Shown here piece after piece: positions 1 through 8,888 of a stretch of DNA of 30,427 nt (the stretch's first letter is position 1; every line of letters starts with the position of its first letter). Location: NCBI GenBank assembly GCA_016711505.1, contig JADJSV010000006.1:1-30427 (forward strand), written 5' to 3'. The notes below the pieces were generated by a model. It was not told the origin of the DNA, searched no databases, and saw nothing but the letters and a program-made list of their open reading frames with translations. A program made the position numbers and the translations under genes. This DNA comes from Bacteroidota bacterium. GTDB lineage: Bacteria; Bacteroidota; Bacteroidia; AKYH767-A; 2013-40CM-41-45.

Positions 1-48
1 GGCGATCCGCTTGGCGATACCATTTTATCCGGTACCGTAGTCAATTGA
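1..48 (+). CDS. C-terminal end of an unidentified gene (partial)
   Basis: Frame 1 is open from the window edge to a TGA at 46-48 and reads GDPLGDTILSGTVVN. The piece is too short to assign to a family, and an open frame of 15 codons could arise by chance. It is listed because the next gene on the same strand starts about 160 bases later and the window edge probably cuts a gene. I cannot suggest a function. Confidence 0.2.
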   Translation, partial: GDPLGDTILSGTVVN

Positions 49-190
49 TTTCGCGTCAAAATTATCATAAAATTTGAAAATTAGCCCATATAAAGCGGAT
101 GAAGTCCGAATTTTATCTATAGAAAAACAAAGATAAAGTCAATTATTCCGAATAGGGACTCTTTAAACTGACAGGTTCCTTGATTTTGGA

Positions 191-198
191 TATATTTG
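191..198 (+). promoter_or_regulatory. Possible -7 promoter element (TATATTTG) of the glycosyltransferase
   Basis: TATATTTG matches the Bacteroidota primary-sigma -7 consensus TAnnTTTG and lies about 13 bases before the presumed start of the family 2 glycosyltransferase. I see no good TTG -33 element at 17-23 bases upstream, so the call rests on one element. Confidence 0.3.
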
Positions 199-211
199 CG
201 CCGACGCCGAC

Positions 212-930
212 ATTTCAGAAATTAAGCATAATATCCCCTTTATAACGAGCAAGGACTTGTCACAAAGTCTTAGACAGATTACAAAGGTAAATTATCCGGC
301 ATTTCTGGAAGGTTATGAGATCATTATAGTCGACGACTGTTCGAAGGATGGTTCTTACGAAAGAGTCAATGAATATATTGAGCCTATCCGCAACCGACAA
401 TTTATAAAACTGTTTCGTCATGATGTTAATAGTGGCAAGGGGCGCGGCTGTAAGAACAAGACAAGCACGTCATCCAGGTGATGTTCTTCTGATCCAGGAT
501 TCCGATCTTGAATTATCTCCACGTGATATTCCTTCTATGTTAATCGCAAAAAGAACTTGAAGTTCCATTTTAATGGATCGGTATGCCCGGAGTCATTCGT
601 CCCGCAATCATCATTTAAAGATATTTCTTCAACAAACTTTTACATTGATCGCTTCAATTTTATTGACGTCCATATCACTGACGTTGCATGTGGATATAAA
701 TTATTTGACAAAAGTCTTTTGAAAAATTGAATCTGCGTGAAAATCGTTTTGGATTTGAAGCTGAACTAATTTTAAAGTTGGACGATTCCAAAGAAACTGG
801 ATCGCTGAAGTACCGGTCGTTATTTTCCCCAGAAATTTAGGAGAAGGGAAAAAACTTCCCAACATCGATGGACTTAAGGATTTTTAAGACGTTGATGAAG
901 TATGGGTTGTTTAAGATGGAAGTAAAGTGA
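212..930 (+). pseudogene. Family 2 glycosyltransferase, dolichol-phosphate mannosyltransferase-like, multiply frameshifted
   Basis: The pieces of a DPM1-like GT2 transferase can be read in order across frames. They are PLYNEQGL (nucleotide-sugar fold start, about 234-257), EGYEIIIVDDCSKDGSYE (about 309-362), GDVLLIQDSDLELSPRD (DxD metal/sugar-nucleotide site, about 479-530), DVACGYKLFDKSLL, LNLRENRFGFEAELILK (about 725-778), and AEVPVVIFPRNLGEGKKL followed by DGL (about 806-873). This order matches enzymes that move a sugar from a nucleotide donor to a polyprenyl phosphate at the inner face of the membrane. The reconstructed length of about 240 residues is normal for the family without extra membrane segments. 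At least five frame breaks are needed, one in a G run near 440 and one near 725. No ATG is visible: an in-frame ATT at 212 sits where the start should be. The last codons, FKMEVK and TGA (928-930), run into the heptamer repeat. Family assignment is firm; the state of the gene (sequencing error or real decay) is open. Confidence 0.75.
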
Positions 931-1033
931 AAAGTGAAAAGTGAAAAGTGAAAGAGTGAGTGAAAGTGAAAATTGAAAGTGAAAGTGAAAAGTGAAAAGT
1001 GAAAAGTGAAAAGTGAAAAGTGAAAAGTGAAAT
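924..1033. repeat. AAAGTGA heptamer tandem array
   Basis: A 7-bp unit AAAGTGA is repeated head to tail. There are perfect copies from 924 to 951, a degenerate middle (952-981, with 5- and 6-bp variants and one AAATTGA), then a second perfect run to about 1030. The array fills the gap between the convergent ends of two glycosyltransferase genes, and its first unit supplies the TGA stop of the upstream gene. No spacers are present, so it is not a CRISPR. Confidence 0.9.
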
Positions 1034-1047
1034 TTTATAAAATTAAA

Positions 1048-2835
1048 TTATTTTTTCGTGTAAGAAATAGTGTAATCTTTTAAATAAATGTCGTGGAGGA
1101 TTTCGTCGTTGGCGAAGATTCGGACTTGGTTTGCTACGTTAAAAGAGTATCGACATATTTTATTCCAACACTGGATATCTGTCCAACTTTTGTCTTTCAG
1201 ATAAACATTTTTCACTAAAGTCGTGAACCACAGTAAAAACTGAGCCTGTGTCACGTTCTGAATGCAAACACACCTCTGAATTGATTTGTATTTATAGTTT
1301 CGACACAGAATATTTTTGCAGAAATATAAATTGAGTCTATATTAAGTGTTTCGAGATAGTCGTATGGAAGATCAGCGCATGTGTGTATGGATTATCCTTG
1401 TGAAGAAAAACACTTTTATCCAAGGGAAAGTTTTGTCTTCGTATTTTTATAATCAAATTCAATTCTCCTTTTTCCGGATTTACCATATGAGGATAAACCA
1501 AGTTTCGCTGCTTCATAATCCGGTGGCTGTAGCGATTCAACCCAGTCTGGTCAGAAGTTACTGAAAATTTTTCATGTATGATTCTTTAGTATTTGAATCA
1601 TAGTGTATCAATCAATCATATATTGAATATTTTGTACTGCTCCGACATAAAAAGAAATCCGGTTACAGCAACAGCAACTTTAAGTTTAGAAAAATTCGGC
1701 CTGTCATTTGTATGGTAGACGCAAATGGCAAAGCGGAGCGGATAAAATCATCAACGGACGTTGCCGATATGACCCCCGTACCACCATGACCACCATGACC
1801 AGATAACATAAATAGTGATGAGAAAAGTAATTATTGTTGCATGCTTAAATACTTTTTCCTTTCCTTTCATAACAAATAACCCAATGATCGTTAAGATCAT
1901 AATTGGTGAATAGATCAACCAACCTTTCCTGAAACCTATTAAGCCTTCTAAGATATGCGGATTGTCCCAGAAAAACGTTCGCCATTATATGAAAAATACA
2001 ACCAATGCCCGGTGATCTTATGCCAATAAAGTAGTTGCGGTAATCCGATAATGAAAAGCAATCAGGATCATAAGAGAAAATGAAACTTTCGTTCTAAAAA
2101 TAATTTAAATCTTGTTCTAAGAAAATTCCCGGAGTGAAATTCATACAATACGAAAAATTAAAAAATATTATCATAGTTGGCCGGATAAGAATGATCAAGC
2201 CGTATAAAGTCCGATTACAAATGAACGCAGATAGGTAGCTTCTTTGTACCATTTTACAATTACATACAAGAGTATTGCAGTAGAAAATAAATATCCATGC
2301 GACATGGTGGTTGTCCGGTTGTATACCACATCAGTTAGTGCTGAAATAAAGGCAAAGCAAGTGATACCGGTAGTCAGGTCATCAAAATATAACAATAAAA
2401 ATTTCCTCAGATAGATCATTCCAAGATAGAAACACCAACACTGAACATTAAAGCTGTTTGATATGGTTGGGTGAACCCAGGGGGGGGTCTGCTACATAAC
2501 CCAGCGATGGTGCAATTGCATTTGCTACAAAAGAGAATAGTGCATAGAGATAACACAATCCCATTGTAGTCTTGATAACAAAGTTTTCCCGACTCAGTAT
2601 GCTCAGGCCAGAATTTCGAACCATATGTATTGGGATCCTCTCAGGTAAATTCCAGTATATCGTGATGAATAAAATAAGCAGGTAAATAGGCGTAGTAAGA
2701 AACAACATCATTTTAATATATTGTTCTTGATATGACCGGTAGTGAATAAAAATCCCCCCAGAAAATAATAGCCAATAGTATTGCAAGCCACTATAAGAAA
2801 ATGGTTTTTTCTTAATAAAAAGAAGTTTCGCTCAT
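1048..2835 (-). pseudogene. Multi-pass membrane glycosyltransferase (GT39-like), broken into many frames
   Basis: Reading the minus strand and switching frames gives one protein of roughly 600 residues. It starts with MSETS at 2835, followed by hydrophobic helices (LLFLTTPIYLLILFITIYW type). Next come SHGYLFSTAILLYVIVKWY and LIILIRPT (about 2180-2320), then FFWDNPHILEGLIGFRKGW and LIYSPIMILTIIGLFV (about 1880-1980), then WWYGGHIGNVR (about 1760-1790), a degraded form of the WWYGGSxGxR segment of these proteins. HYDSNTKESY (about 1575-1605) and PPDYEAAKLGL (about 1500-1530) follow. The tail WNKI...IYLKDYTISYTKK (1048-1160) looks like the closing strands of a C-terminal beta domain. This order is familiar from large Bacteroidota family-39-type transferases that use polyprenyl-phosphate sugars. 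The DPM1-like gene opposite could supply such a donor, but that is inference. At least eight breaks are needed, and an eight-G run lies at 2480-2487. The gene starts 23 bases after the stop of scoA, as in an operon. Confidence 0.6.
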
Positions 2836-2858
2836 TGACGCTTGAAAAAATGGTGCTG

Positions 2859-3552
2859 TTAGTTTCTCTTTCTTACTGTAAGCTGTTCAATTCGCTTTTC
2901 GTAATTTTCGCCCTTGAAGATTCGATGCACATAAATACCGGAGTATGAATCATATTAGGATCAAGTTCACCTGCCGGAACAAGTTCTTCAACTTCCGCAA
3001 CTGTGATCTTGCCTGCCATAACCATAAGGGGATTAAAATTTCTGGCTGTCTCGTGAAAAATTAAATTACCATGAGCATCACCTTTCCATGCTTTCACGAT
3101 TGCAAAGTCGGCATCGAATGCCATTTCCATCAGATAATCTTTGCCATTAAAATTGCGGACTTCTTTACCGATTGCAACTTCAGTTCCTACTCCGGCAGCG
3201 GTAAAAATCGCCGGCATACCATATCCTGAAGCAAGACAACGTGTAGCCAATGTTCCTTGCGGAATAAGATCAACTTCAGTTCACCGGAAAGCATTTGTCT
3301 TTCGAACTCAGCATTCTCTCCTACAAGAAGAGATCATTTTTTTATCTGCTTTGATTGTAACAATAGTCCCAATCCAAAATCATCAACACCTGCATTGTTA
3401 CTGATACAAGTCAATCCGCGAATTCCTTTTTTCACCATTGCGGCAATTGTTTTTTCAGGAATCCCGCACAGACCAAAACCACCAACCATGATTGTCATAT
3501 TATCACGCATGTCGCGGATAGCTTCTTCAGCACTTGCTACTACTTTGTTCAT
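2859..3552 (-). CDS. scoA: 3-oxoacid CoA-transferase subunit A (frameshifted)
   Basis: This is the alpha subunit of succinyl-CoA:3-ketoacid CoA-transferase, which moves CoA between succinate and acetoacetate. It is a soluble cytoplasmic enzyme that works with a beta subunit. The N-terminal part (MNKVVASAEEAIRDM, then GGFGLCGIPEKTI and the CISNNAGVDDFGLG loop) is read from the ATG at 3552. Then follow LATRCLASGYGMPAIFTAAG, FNGKDYLMEMAFDADFAI and RNFNPLMVMAGK. In another frame comes the true end GENYEKRIEQLTVRKRN with TAA at 2859-2861. The restored length of about 231 residues is normal. At least four single-base losses are needed: in an A run near 3340, near 3320 and 3275, and a G lost near 2938. 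It starts 12 bases after the PBP1A stop. The beta subunit that usually follows is not here; its place is taken by a glycosyltransferase. Confidence 0.85.
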
Positions 3553-3564
3553 TGTACTACTTAA

Positions 3565-5776
3565 TTAGAAATTATCTTTATCAAATGCATCTCCTCCGCT
3601 TGATCCCGGCTGAACATACTTATCACAATTTAGTTCAACGTTCAATTTTTCTGAAGGTGGGGTAAATTCACGTTTAGATAAATTGAGTTCTTTATCTGCA
3701 TACACTTTTGCATATATAATGCCCATATAGGCATTGCAGTCCGTGCTCCTTGTCCTAGTTCTGTTGTCCTGAAATGAACGATCCTATCTTCTGCTCCAAC
3801 CCAGCAACCGGATACAAGATCCGGAGTAATACCCATGAACCATCCGTCACTTTGATTTTGAGTTGTTCCGGTTTTCCAGCAATTGCATTTGAAAATTTAT
3901 ATTGACCACGTAAACGTGCGCCAGTACCGAACTGAACAACACCTTGCATCAGGTTCAACATTAAGTATGCAGTTTCTTCATTGATCGCTTCAACTTTCCT
4001 TGGAACAAAATCCTGAAGCACGTTTCCGTTCTTATCTTCAATCCGCATCAGATAAGCAGGTTGTGTACATACACCTTTATTGGCAAAAGTAGAATATGCT
4101 CCTACCATTTCATAAACAGAAACGTCGGGTGTACCAAGACAAATTGCAGGAACGGGATCGATCGGTGATGTAATTCCCATTCGACGTGCAATATCGATCA
4201 TAGGTTGCGGACCGAATTGTTTCATGAGATAAGCAGAGATCGTATTCACCGAATTGGCTAATCCTTCTTTCAGCGTAAGCATTCCGCCGTATTCTGCATT
4301 CGAATTAACAGGTGACCATTGCTCTCCGGTAGGCAGATCGAAAGTTACTCTTACGTTTGGAATTTTATAGCAAGGAGAATATCCTTCCTGCATTGCAAGG
4401 GTGTATAGGAATGGTTTGAATGTTGAACCTACCTGACGTTTTCCTTCTTTAACGTGATCGTATTTGAAATAGCGGTAATCATTCCCTCCTACCCAGGCAC
4501 GTACTGCGCCACTGATAGGATCCATTGACATAAAACCACATTGCAAAAATTTCTTGTAATATATCAGGCTGTCAAGTGGAGAAAGCGTTGTATCAACTTC
4601 ACCATTCCAGGTGAAGATCGTCATCTTTACTTTTTTCTTAAATGCCTTATCGATTTCTTTATCGCTTGCCTTTGCTGTTTTCATAGCAATATAGCGATCT
4701 GTTTTTTTCATTCCATCAGTAATAATTTCCGGATGCTCATCCCATGGTTGTGCTTTTCCTTTCCAGTGTTCATTGAATTTTTTCTGGATCTCTTTCATGT
4801 GCTCACGCATAGCTTCTTCGGCATAGCGTTGCATTTTTGAATTGATGGTAGTATAAATTTTCAATCCATCAGTATAGAGATTGTAAGGTTTCCCTGTAGC
4901 GTTATTAATATGTTCTTTACACCATGCCAATAATTCTGTTCGCAGTACTTCACGGAAATAAGTTGCCAGTCCGAAGTTATGATCTTCCATCTGATACTTA
5001 AGTTTCGTAGGAAGCGCTTTGATTGAATCGTATTGATGATCGTTGATGAAATTGTATTTATTCATCTGTGAGAGAACGATGTTTCTTCTTGCAAGTGAAT
5101 TTTTCGGATTACGGGCAGGATTAAATTTTGTTGGAGCCTGTAACATACCGACTAGCACAGCAGATTCCTGTATGTTCAGTTGATCCGGTGATTTTCCAAA
5201 ATAAGTTTGTGTTGCAGATTTAATTCCAAAAGCATTACTGCTAAACTCAACAGTGTTAAGATACATTGCAAGAATTTCATCCTTCGTATAACGGCGTTCC
5301 AGTTGAATTGAAATTATCCATTCCTGAATTTTCTGGATAACACGATCCATTTTACTTTTTGGTTTTTCGTGAAAAAGATTTTTCGCAAGCTGTTGCGTTA
5401 ACGTACTTCCTCCGCCGGCGCTACCTGCTTTGAATACGACCCGGATCAAACCACGCAGATCTATTCCGCTGTGATTTTCGAAACGGATATCTTCTGTTGC
5501 TTTCAATGCATTGACAAGATTCGGTGAAAGATCATAGTAATGTACGTTCGTCCGGTTTTGGATGTAGTACTTACCGATAACATTCATGTCGTTTGACAAA
5601 ACTTCAGACGCCAGATTACTTTTCGGGTTTTCCAGATCTTCGAATGTTGGAAGTTCTTCGCCGATATAACCTTTTGAAGCCAGAAAAAGTACGAAGATGA
5701 CAAAGATGAAAGGCAAAGAAACCAATATCCAAAACAAGCGGATATATTTACTAAAGGAGGGCTTTGATTTAGGCAT
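3565..5776 (-). CDS. mrcA: Penicillin-binding protein 1A, bifunctional (two frameshifts near the C-terminus)
   Basis: A class A penicillin-binding protein that polymerises lipid II and cross-links the peptide stems at the outer face of the inner membrane. Residues 12-32 are the membrane anchor. The GT51 domain shows ATEDIRFENHSG (catalytic Glu95), GGGSTLTQQLAKN (121-133) and RRYTKDEILAMYLN. The transpeptidase domain has the nucleophile motif STFK (452-455) and SVN (510-512). The third motif, KTGT, is broken in the text: AGK is followed by a shifted frame, because an A run at 3872-3875 is one base short. Adding one A restores AGKTGTTQNQSDGWFMG. A second one-A loss at 3706-3709 must be repaired to reach the real C-terminus (GDAFDKDNF, stop 3565-3567). 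The restored protein is about 736 residues, within the family range. The gene is probably intact in the organism. scoA follows after 12 bases. Confidence 0.93.
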
Positions 5777-5996
5777 ATTTAAACCGGGGTGGTTGTGATT
5801 CCATGAACGCTGGTCAGCGAAGTTAATTGAATTCTACTTTGAAAAATCGCAAATACATCTAATTGATATTTAACGACTTACAATGCCCTTCTGACTCCTA
5901 AACGTAATAGAAGGTCCGAAGATACCAAAAATAAAGGCAGAGCTTAGTGGGAGAAAGGCAATTTATAACAGTAGATAGTTAATAGCGTCTGGAATG

Positions 5997-7136
5997 CTAA
6001 GCGGAAATTGTTTTAGAATTCGAAGATCTGACCACTTCGAATTTGTGCTTCAGATTCAGGAAGTATTTCTCAAAGTAATTGTATGAAACGTAAGAGAGCG
6101 TGATCGTTGATGCAACGATTATTAAGTAGACAGTTAAATAGTTTATGACTTCAAACTTTGAAAATTTAACTATGATTTTTCTGCAAAAAAATCATCAATG
6201 GATGAATCACATAAATTCCGTAAGAGATCTTACCTAAGAAATCAAAGGTTCTGTTTTCAAGTGGGATCAATCTGTTTTTAACGTTAGCCTGACCGACAAT
6301 AATAAACAGAGCAAATACAGATATAACTTCATTGTTAATTACAACAGGTAAATTGATAAAACTTCACACGACAGGAATATTACAAGCCAGGAAATAAGCT
6401 CCATTATTTTATTCTCAACCAAGCTTAAAAAAACACTGTTTTCTTCTCTGTATAAAATTGCTCCAATAGCTCCGAACATCATACAATGAAAACGTGTTAT
6501 TGTGAACGACATATCATGAATAGATCCCGGATGAAAAATGTGAAAATAAAATTTCCCTGCCAGCATAAATACTACCAATGCTATCAACACAGTTTTAAGT
6601 GATTTCGCTTTTGCGACGATCCATGGCCAGAATAAGTAGAATTGTTCTTCGACTCCGAGTGACCAGTAATGTTCAAGCAACGGTAGCGGACGAGCATAAA
6701 TAAATGGAATATTAGAAGCAAAGAAAATATATTCTAAAAGCGAAGTTCCATTGATTGGAATTCCAATTACTATTAAGGTGACCAAAGCGACAATGAGATA
6801 AGTATAATACAGAGGCCAGATCCGTAAGATCCTTCTCATATAAAATTTTCTGATCTGAATCTTAGCTTTACTTTTTTCTTCGAGCAATAGGTAAGTGATC
6901 AAAAACCCGCTCAATACAAAGAACATTGTAACGCCGAATTCGGACATCAATGTGACTTTTAATTTTCCGTTTGCAAGTGTTCCAAATATAAAAGGATCCA
7001 GATCAAACTTTTCAAGGGCTATGGTTATATGAGAAAAGACAACAACCAATGCAGCAATTGCTCTTACTCCATTAAGGCCCGGAAAATAAATTGTTCTCGT
7101 TTCAGACAATTGATTGAAGCAATGTAGCTTTTTCAA
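5997..7136 (-). CDS. Membrane acyltransferase, acyltransferase 3 family (frameshifted)
   Basis: An integral membrane O-acyltransferase of the AT3 (OafA/NodX-like) family, which puts acetyl or other acyl groups on surface sugars. The N-terminus has FPGLNGVRAIAALVVVFSHI, with the conserved Arg and the His at the end of the first helix. It is followed by FFVLSGFLITYLL, the basic FYMRRILRIWPLYY loop and HYWSLGVEEQFYLFWP, all typical of the family. The first frame ends at 6339, but the protein continues in a second frame with FALFIIVGQANVKNRLIPLE and GKISYGIYVIHPLMIFL, then a third with SYVSYNYFEKYFLNLKHKF, ending at TAG 5997-5999. Two frame breaks lie near 6345 and 6185. The restored length of about 379 residues is right. 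The start at 7136 is a TTG (MKKLHCF) chosen because no ATG is in range. It follows the T9SS protein by 20 bases, so the two may be co-transcribed. The substrate cannot be told. Confidence 0.85.
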
Positions 7137-7156
7137 ATATAGAAATTCCTGATGAA

Positions 7157-8740
7157 CTATTTTACAAATATAAATTGCTTTCCGGCGATTTTTTCAGAAC
7201 CGGAAAATATTGAAACCAGATAAGTTCCGGATAGATTTATATTTTTCCCTAGTTCAATTTCAATTACTTTTTTTTCGCTTTGAATTGCCTTAATACTTCC
7301 ATTTAATATTCTCAATCCATTTGAATCTGAAATTTCATAAGAAAGATCTCCCGTTAATAAACCTACATTCAAACTAATTGCATTATTTGTCGGATTCGGG
7401 AATACAATTATTTCAGGATGATTTTCTTTTTCAACTCCAGCATCGGTTAAAGAACACAAGTCGATGATCTGAGCAGTTCCTATAGAAGAATTTGCACTTA
7501 AGCTATCAATAAAAATTCCGCCATTTACACCGATAACAGAATCAATTCTTATCTGGAATGGATTGTTTGTTATCTCAAAATTAGTTGCTAAATTATTGCA
7601 GCCTCCTTCGCCAAGAGAATCAATACTCAATAAATAGGCATTGTATCCGGGTTGACCAAAACTATTGTCCCTTGCCTGACCGCCAATAATAAAACCATGA
7701 TTAATTAATTGGATAAAATGAAACGCTTTTTCATTCCCTGAACTTCCATAAACTCTTGACCACAAAGTATCACCATTGGCGTCAAATTTCATTAAGAAAA
7801 TATCATAATCGCTTCCTGAATTTGAAAGGTTGCGGATACCTCCTAAAAAATAATTCCCGTCAAACATTTGTCCAACACCTCGTCCGGAAAAATATGTATT
7901 GCCAAATGATGAAATAGATTTCGACCATTGAATGCCGCCAAGGCTATCAATTTTAAAAAGAATTGCCGACTTTGGAGAAGGAACTCCAACATCATTTCCT
8001 CCACAAATAATAAATCCGCCATCGGAAGTTATTGATATTGCCTGAGCATTATCTCCACAGTTCCCATATACTTTTGACCATAAAATATTGCCTGCAGAAT
8101 CAGTCCTGGTCAAAGGAATTCCGCAGAGTGAAGTTTGATCTCCATTAATACCGGAAAAAATAAAACCTCCATCCGGGGTAACTTCAATACATGAAAGATT
8201 TTCATACCTGGTCGAATTATAAGTTTTAGACCATTCAACTCTTCCTGTTTTATCAGTTTTAAATAACAATTTATCGCTAATTGAATCAATAACATATCCA
8301 CAAATAATATAACCTGAATCGGGTAATTGCTTAATTGCACCACCTGCAACAGTCCTTGTATACTGGATGTAAAGTTTCATCCACTCTATATTAAAGGTCC
8401 GATCAATTTTTATCATGCATGAATAATTATGACATAGTATAATTAATCCGCCATCCAGAGTCTTCTCCATCTCTATTGATTCGTGAGAATAACCTGCAAC
8501 ATTTAATGACCTTTGCAAAACTACATTTCCGGAACTATCAATAATTGATAACATTAGTGAGTCCCAATTGACAGGGTCATTTGTAATAATAGCGATTCTA
8601 TTACTGTCTAATTGCTGAAGACCTCTTACACTAATTGTATTTGGAATTGATTTCTGGAAAATACTTTGCGAAAAAATTAATGATGTATTAAATACGAGTA
8701 AAACAAAAAGGATATAGGAAATTTTCGCCGTCATTTTCAT
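7157..8740 (-). CDS. Secreted six-repeat propeller-like protein with T9SS type A sorting domain
   Basis: A 527-residue exported protein with no frame break. A signal peptide (KISYILFVLLVFNTSLIFS) is followed by about six repeats, each with a GG(F/Y)II.(G/C)G strand: DGGLIILCH, DSGYIICGY, DGGFIFSGI, DGGFIICGG, DGNYFLGGI and HGFIIGGQ. Between these lie blade segments of the type D..G...WSK.YG (TDKTGRVEWSKTYN, TDSAGNILWSKVYG, FDANGDTLWSRVYG). The spacing of about 55 residues suits a six-bladed beta-propeller. The C-terminus (IIVFPNPTNNAISLNVG ... GTYLVSIFSG) is a type A sorting domain that directs export by the type IX system and attachment to the cell surface or release. The function is not known: such repeat proteins are common and poorly studied. 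A damaged relative of nearly the same length lies at 25321-26916. Confidence 0.88.
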   Translation of the reverse strand: MKMTAKISYILFVLLVFNTSLIFSQSIFQKSIPNTISVRGLQQLDSNRIAIITNDPVNWDSLMLSIIDSSGNVVLQRSLNVAGYSHESIEMEKTLDGGLIILCHNYSCMIKIDRTFNIEWMKLYIQYTRTVAGGAIKQLPDSGYIICGYVIDSISDKLLFKTDKTGRVEWSKTYNSTRYENLSCIEVTPDGGFIFSGINGDQTSLCGIPLTRTDSAGNILWSKVYGNCGDNAQAISITSDGGFIICGGNDVGVPSPKSAILFKIDSLGGIQWSKSISSFGNTYFSGRGVGQMFDGNYFLGGIRNLSNSGSDYDIFLMKFDANGDTLWSRVYGSSGNEKAFHFIQLINHGFIIGGQARDNSFGQPGYNAYLLSIDSLGEGGCNNLATNFEITNNPFQIRIDSVIGVNGGIFIDSLSANSSIGTAQIIDLCSLTDAGVEKENHPEIIVFPNPTNNAISLNVGLLTGDLSYEISDSNGLRILNGSIKAIQSEKKVIEIELGKNINLSGTYLVSIFSGSEKIAGKQFIFVK

Positions 8741-8775
8741 TAGTAAATATTTTAATTATAACAATTAAACACATT

Positions 8776-8806
8776 CAAAAGTAGTTAAATAATCAAAGAA
8801 AATCAA
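8776..8806 (-). promoter_or_regulatory. Promoter of the T9SS propeller gene (TTG-20-TACTTTTG)
   Basis: On the minus strand TACTTTTG (8776-8783) matches TAnnTTTG exactly, and a TTG (8804-8806) lies 20 bases upstream, within the Bacteroidota -33/-7 spacing. The gene starts 35 bases downstream. This is the best promoter match I saw in the window. Confidence 0.55.
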
Positions 8807-8826
8807 TTTGTACAAGTAAAGAAAAA

Positions 8827-8864
8827 GGTCAAAGGTCAAACGTAAACCCGTTTGACCTTTGACC
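8827..8864 (-). terminator. Perfect 16-bp hairpin after the M16 operon
   Basis: The arms GGTCAAAGGTCAAACG (8827-8842) and CGTTTGACCTTTGACC (8849-8864) are exact inverse complements with a 6-base loop. Each arm holds two copies of GGTCAAA. It lies 24 bases after the stop of the M16 gene (8889). On the minus strand the hairpin is followed by a short T run (8822-8826), as expected for an intrinsic terminator. Confidence 0.75.
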
Positions 8865-8888
8865 CTTACCTCTGGCCTCTTTAAAAAA

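Noticed and set aside
924..1033. CRISPR-like array
   Set aside because: The units are 7 bp with no spacers; it is a plain tandem repeat and no cas gene is present.
1337..1564. Overlapping 67- and 72-residue frames on both strands
   Set aside because: Another minus-strand frame there gives PPDYEAAKLGL and fits the C-terminal part of the broken membrane glycosyltransferase.
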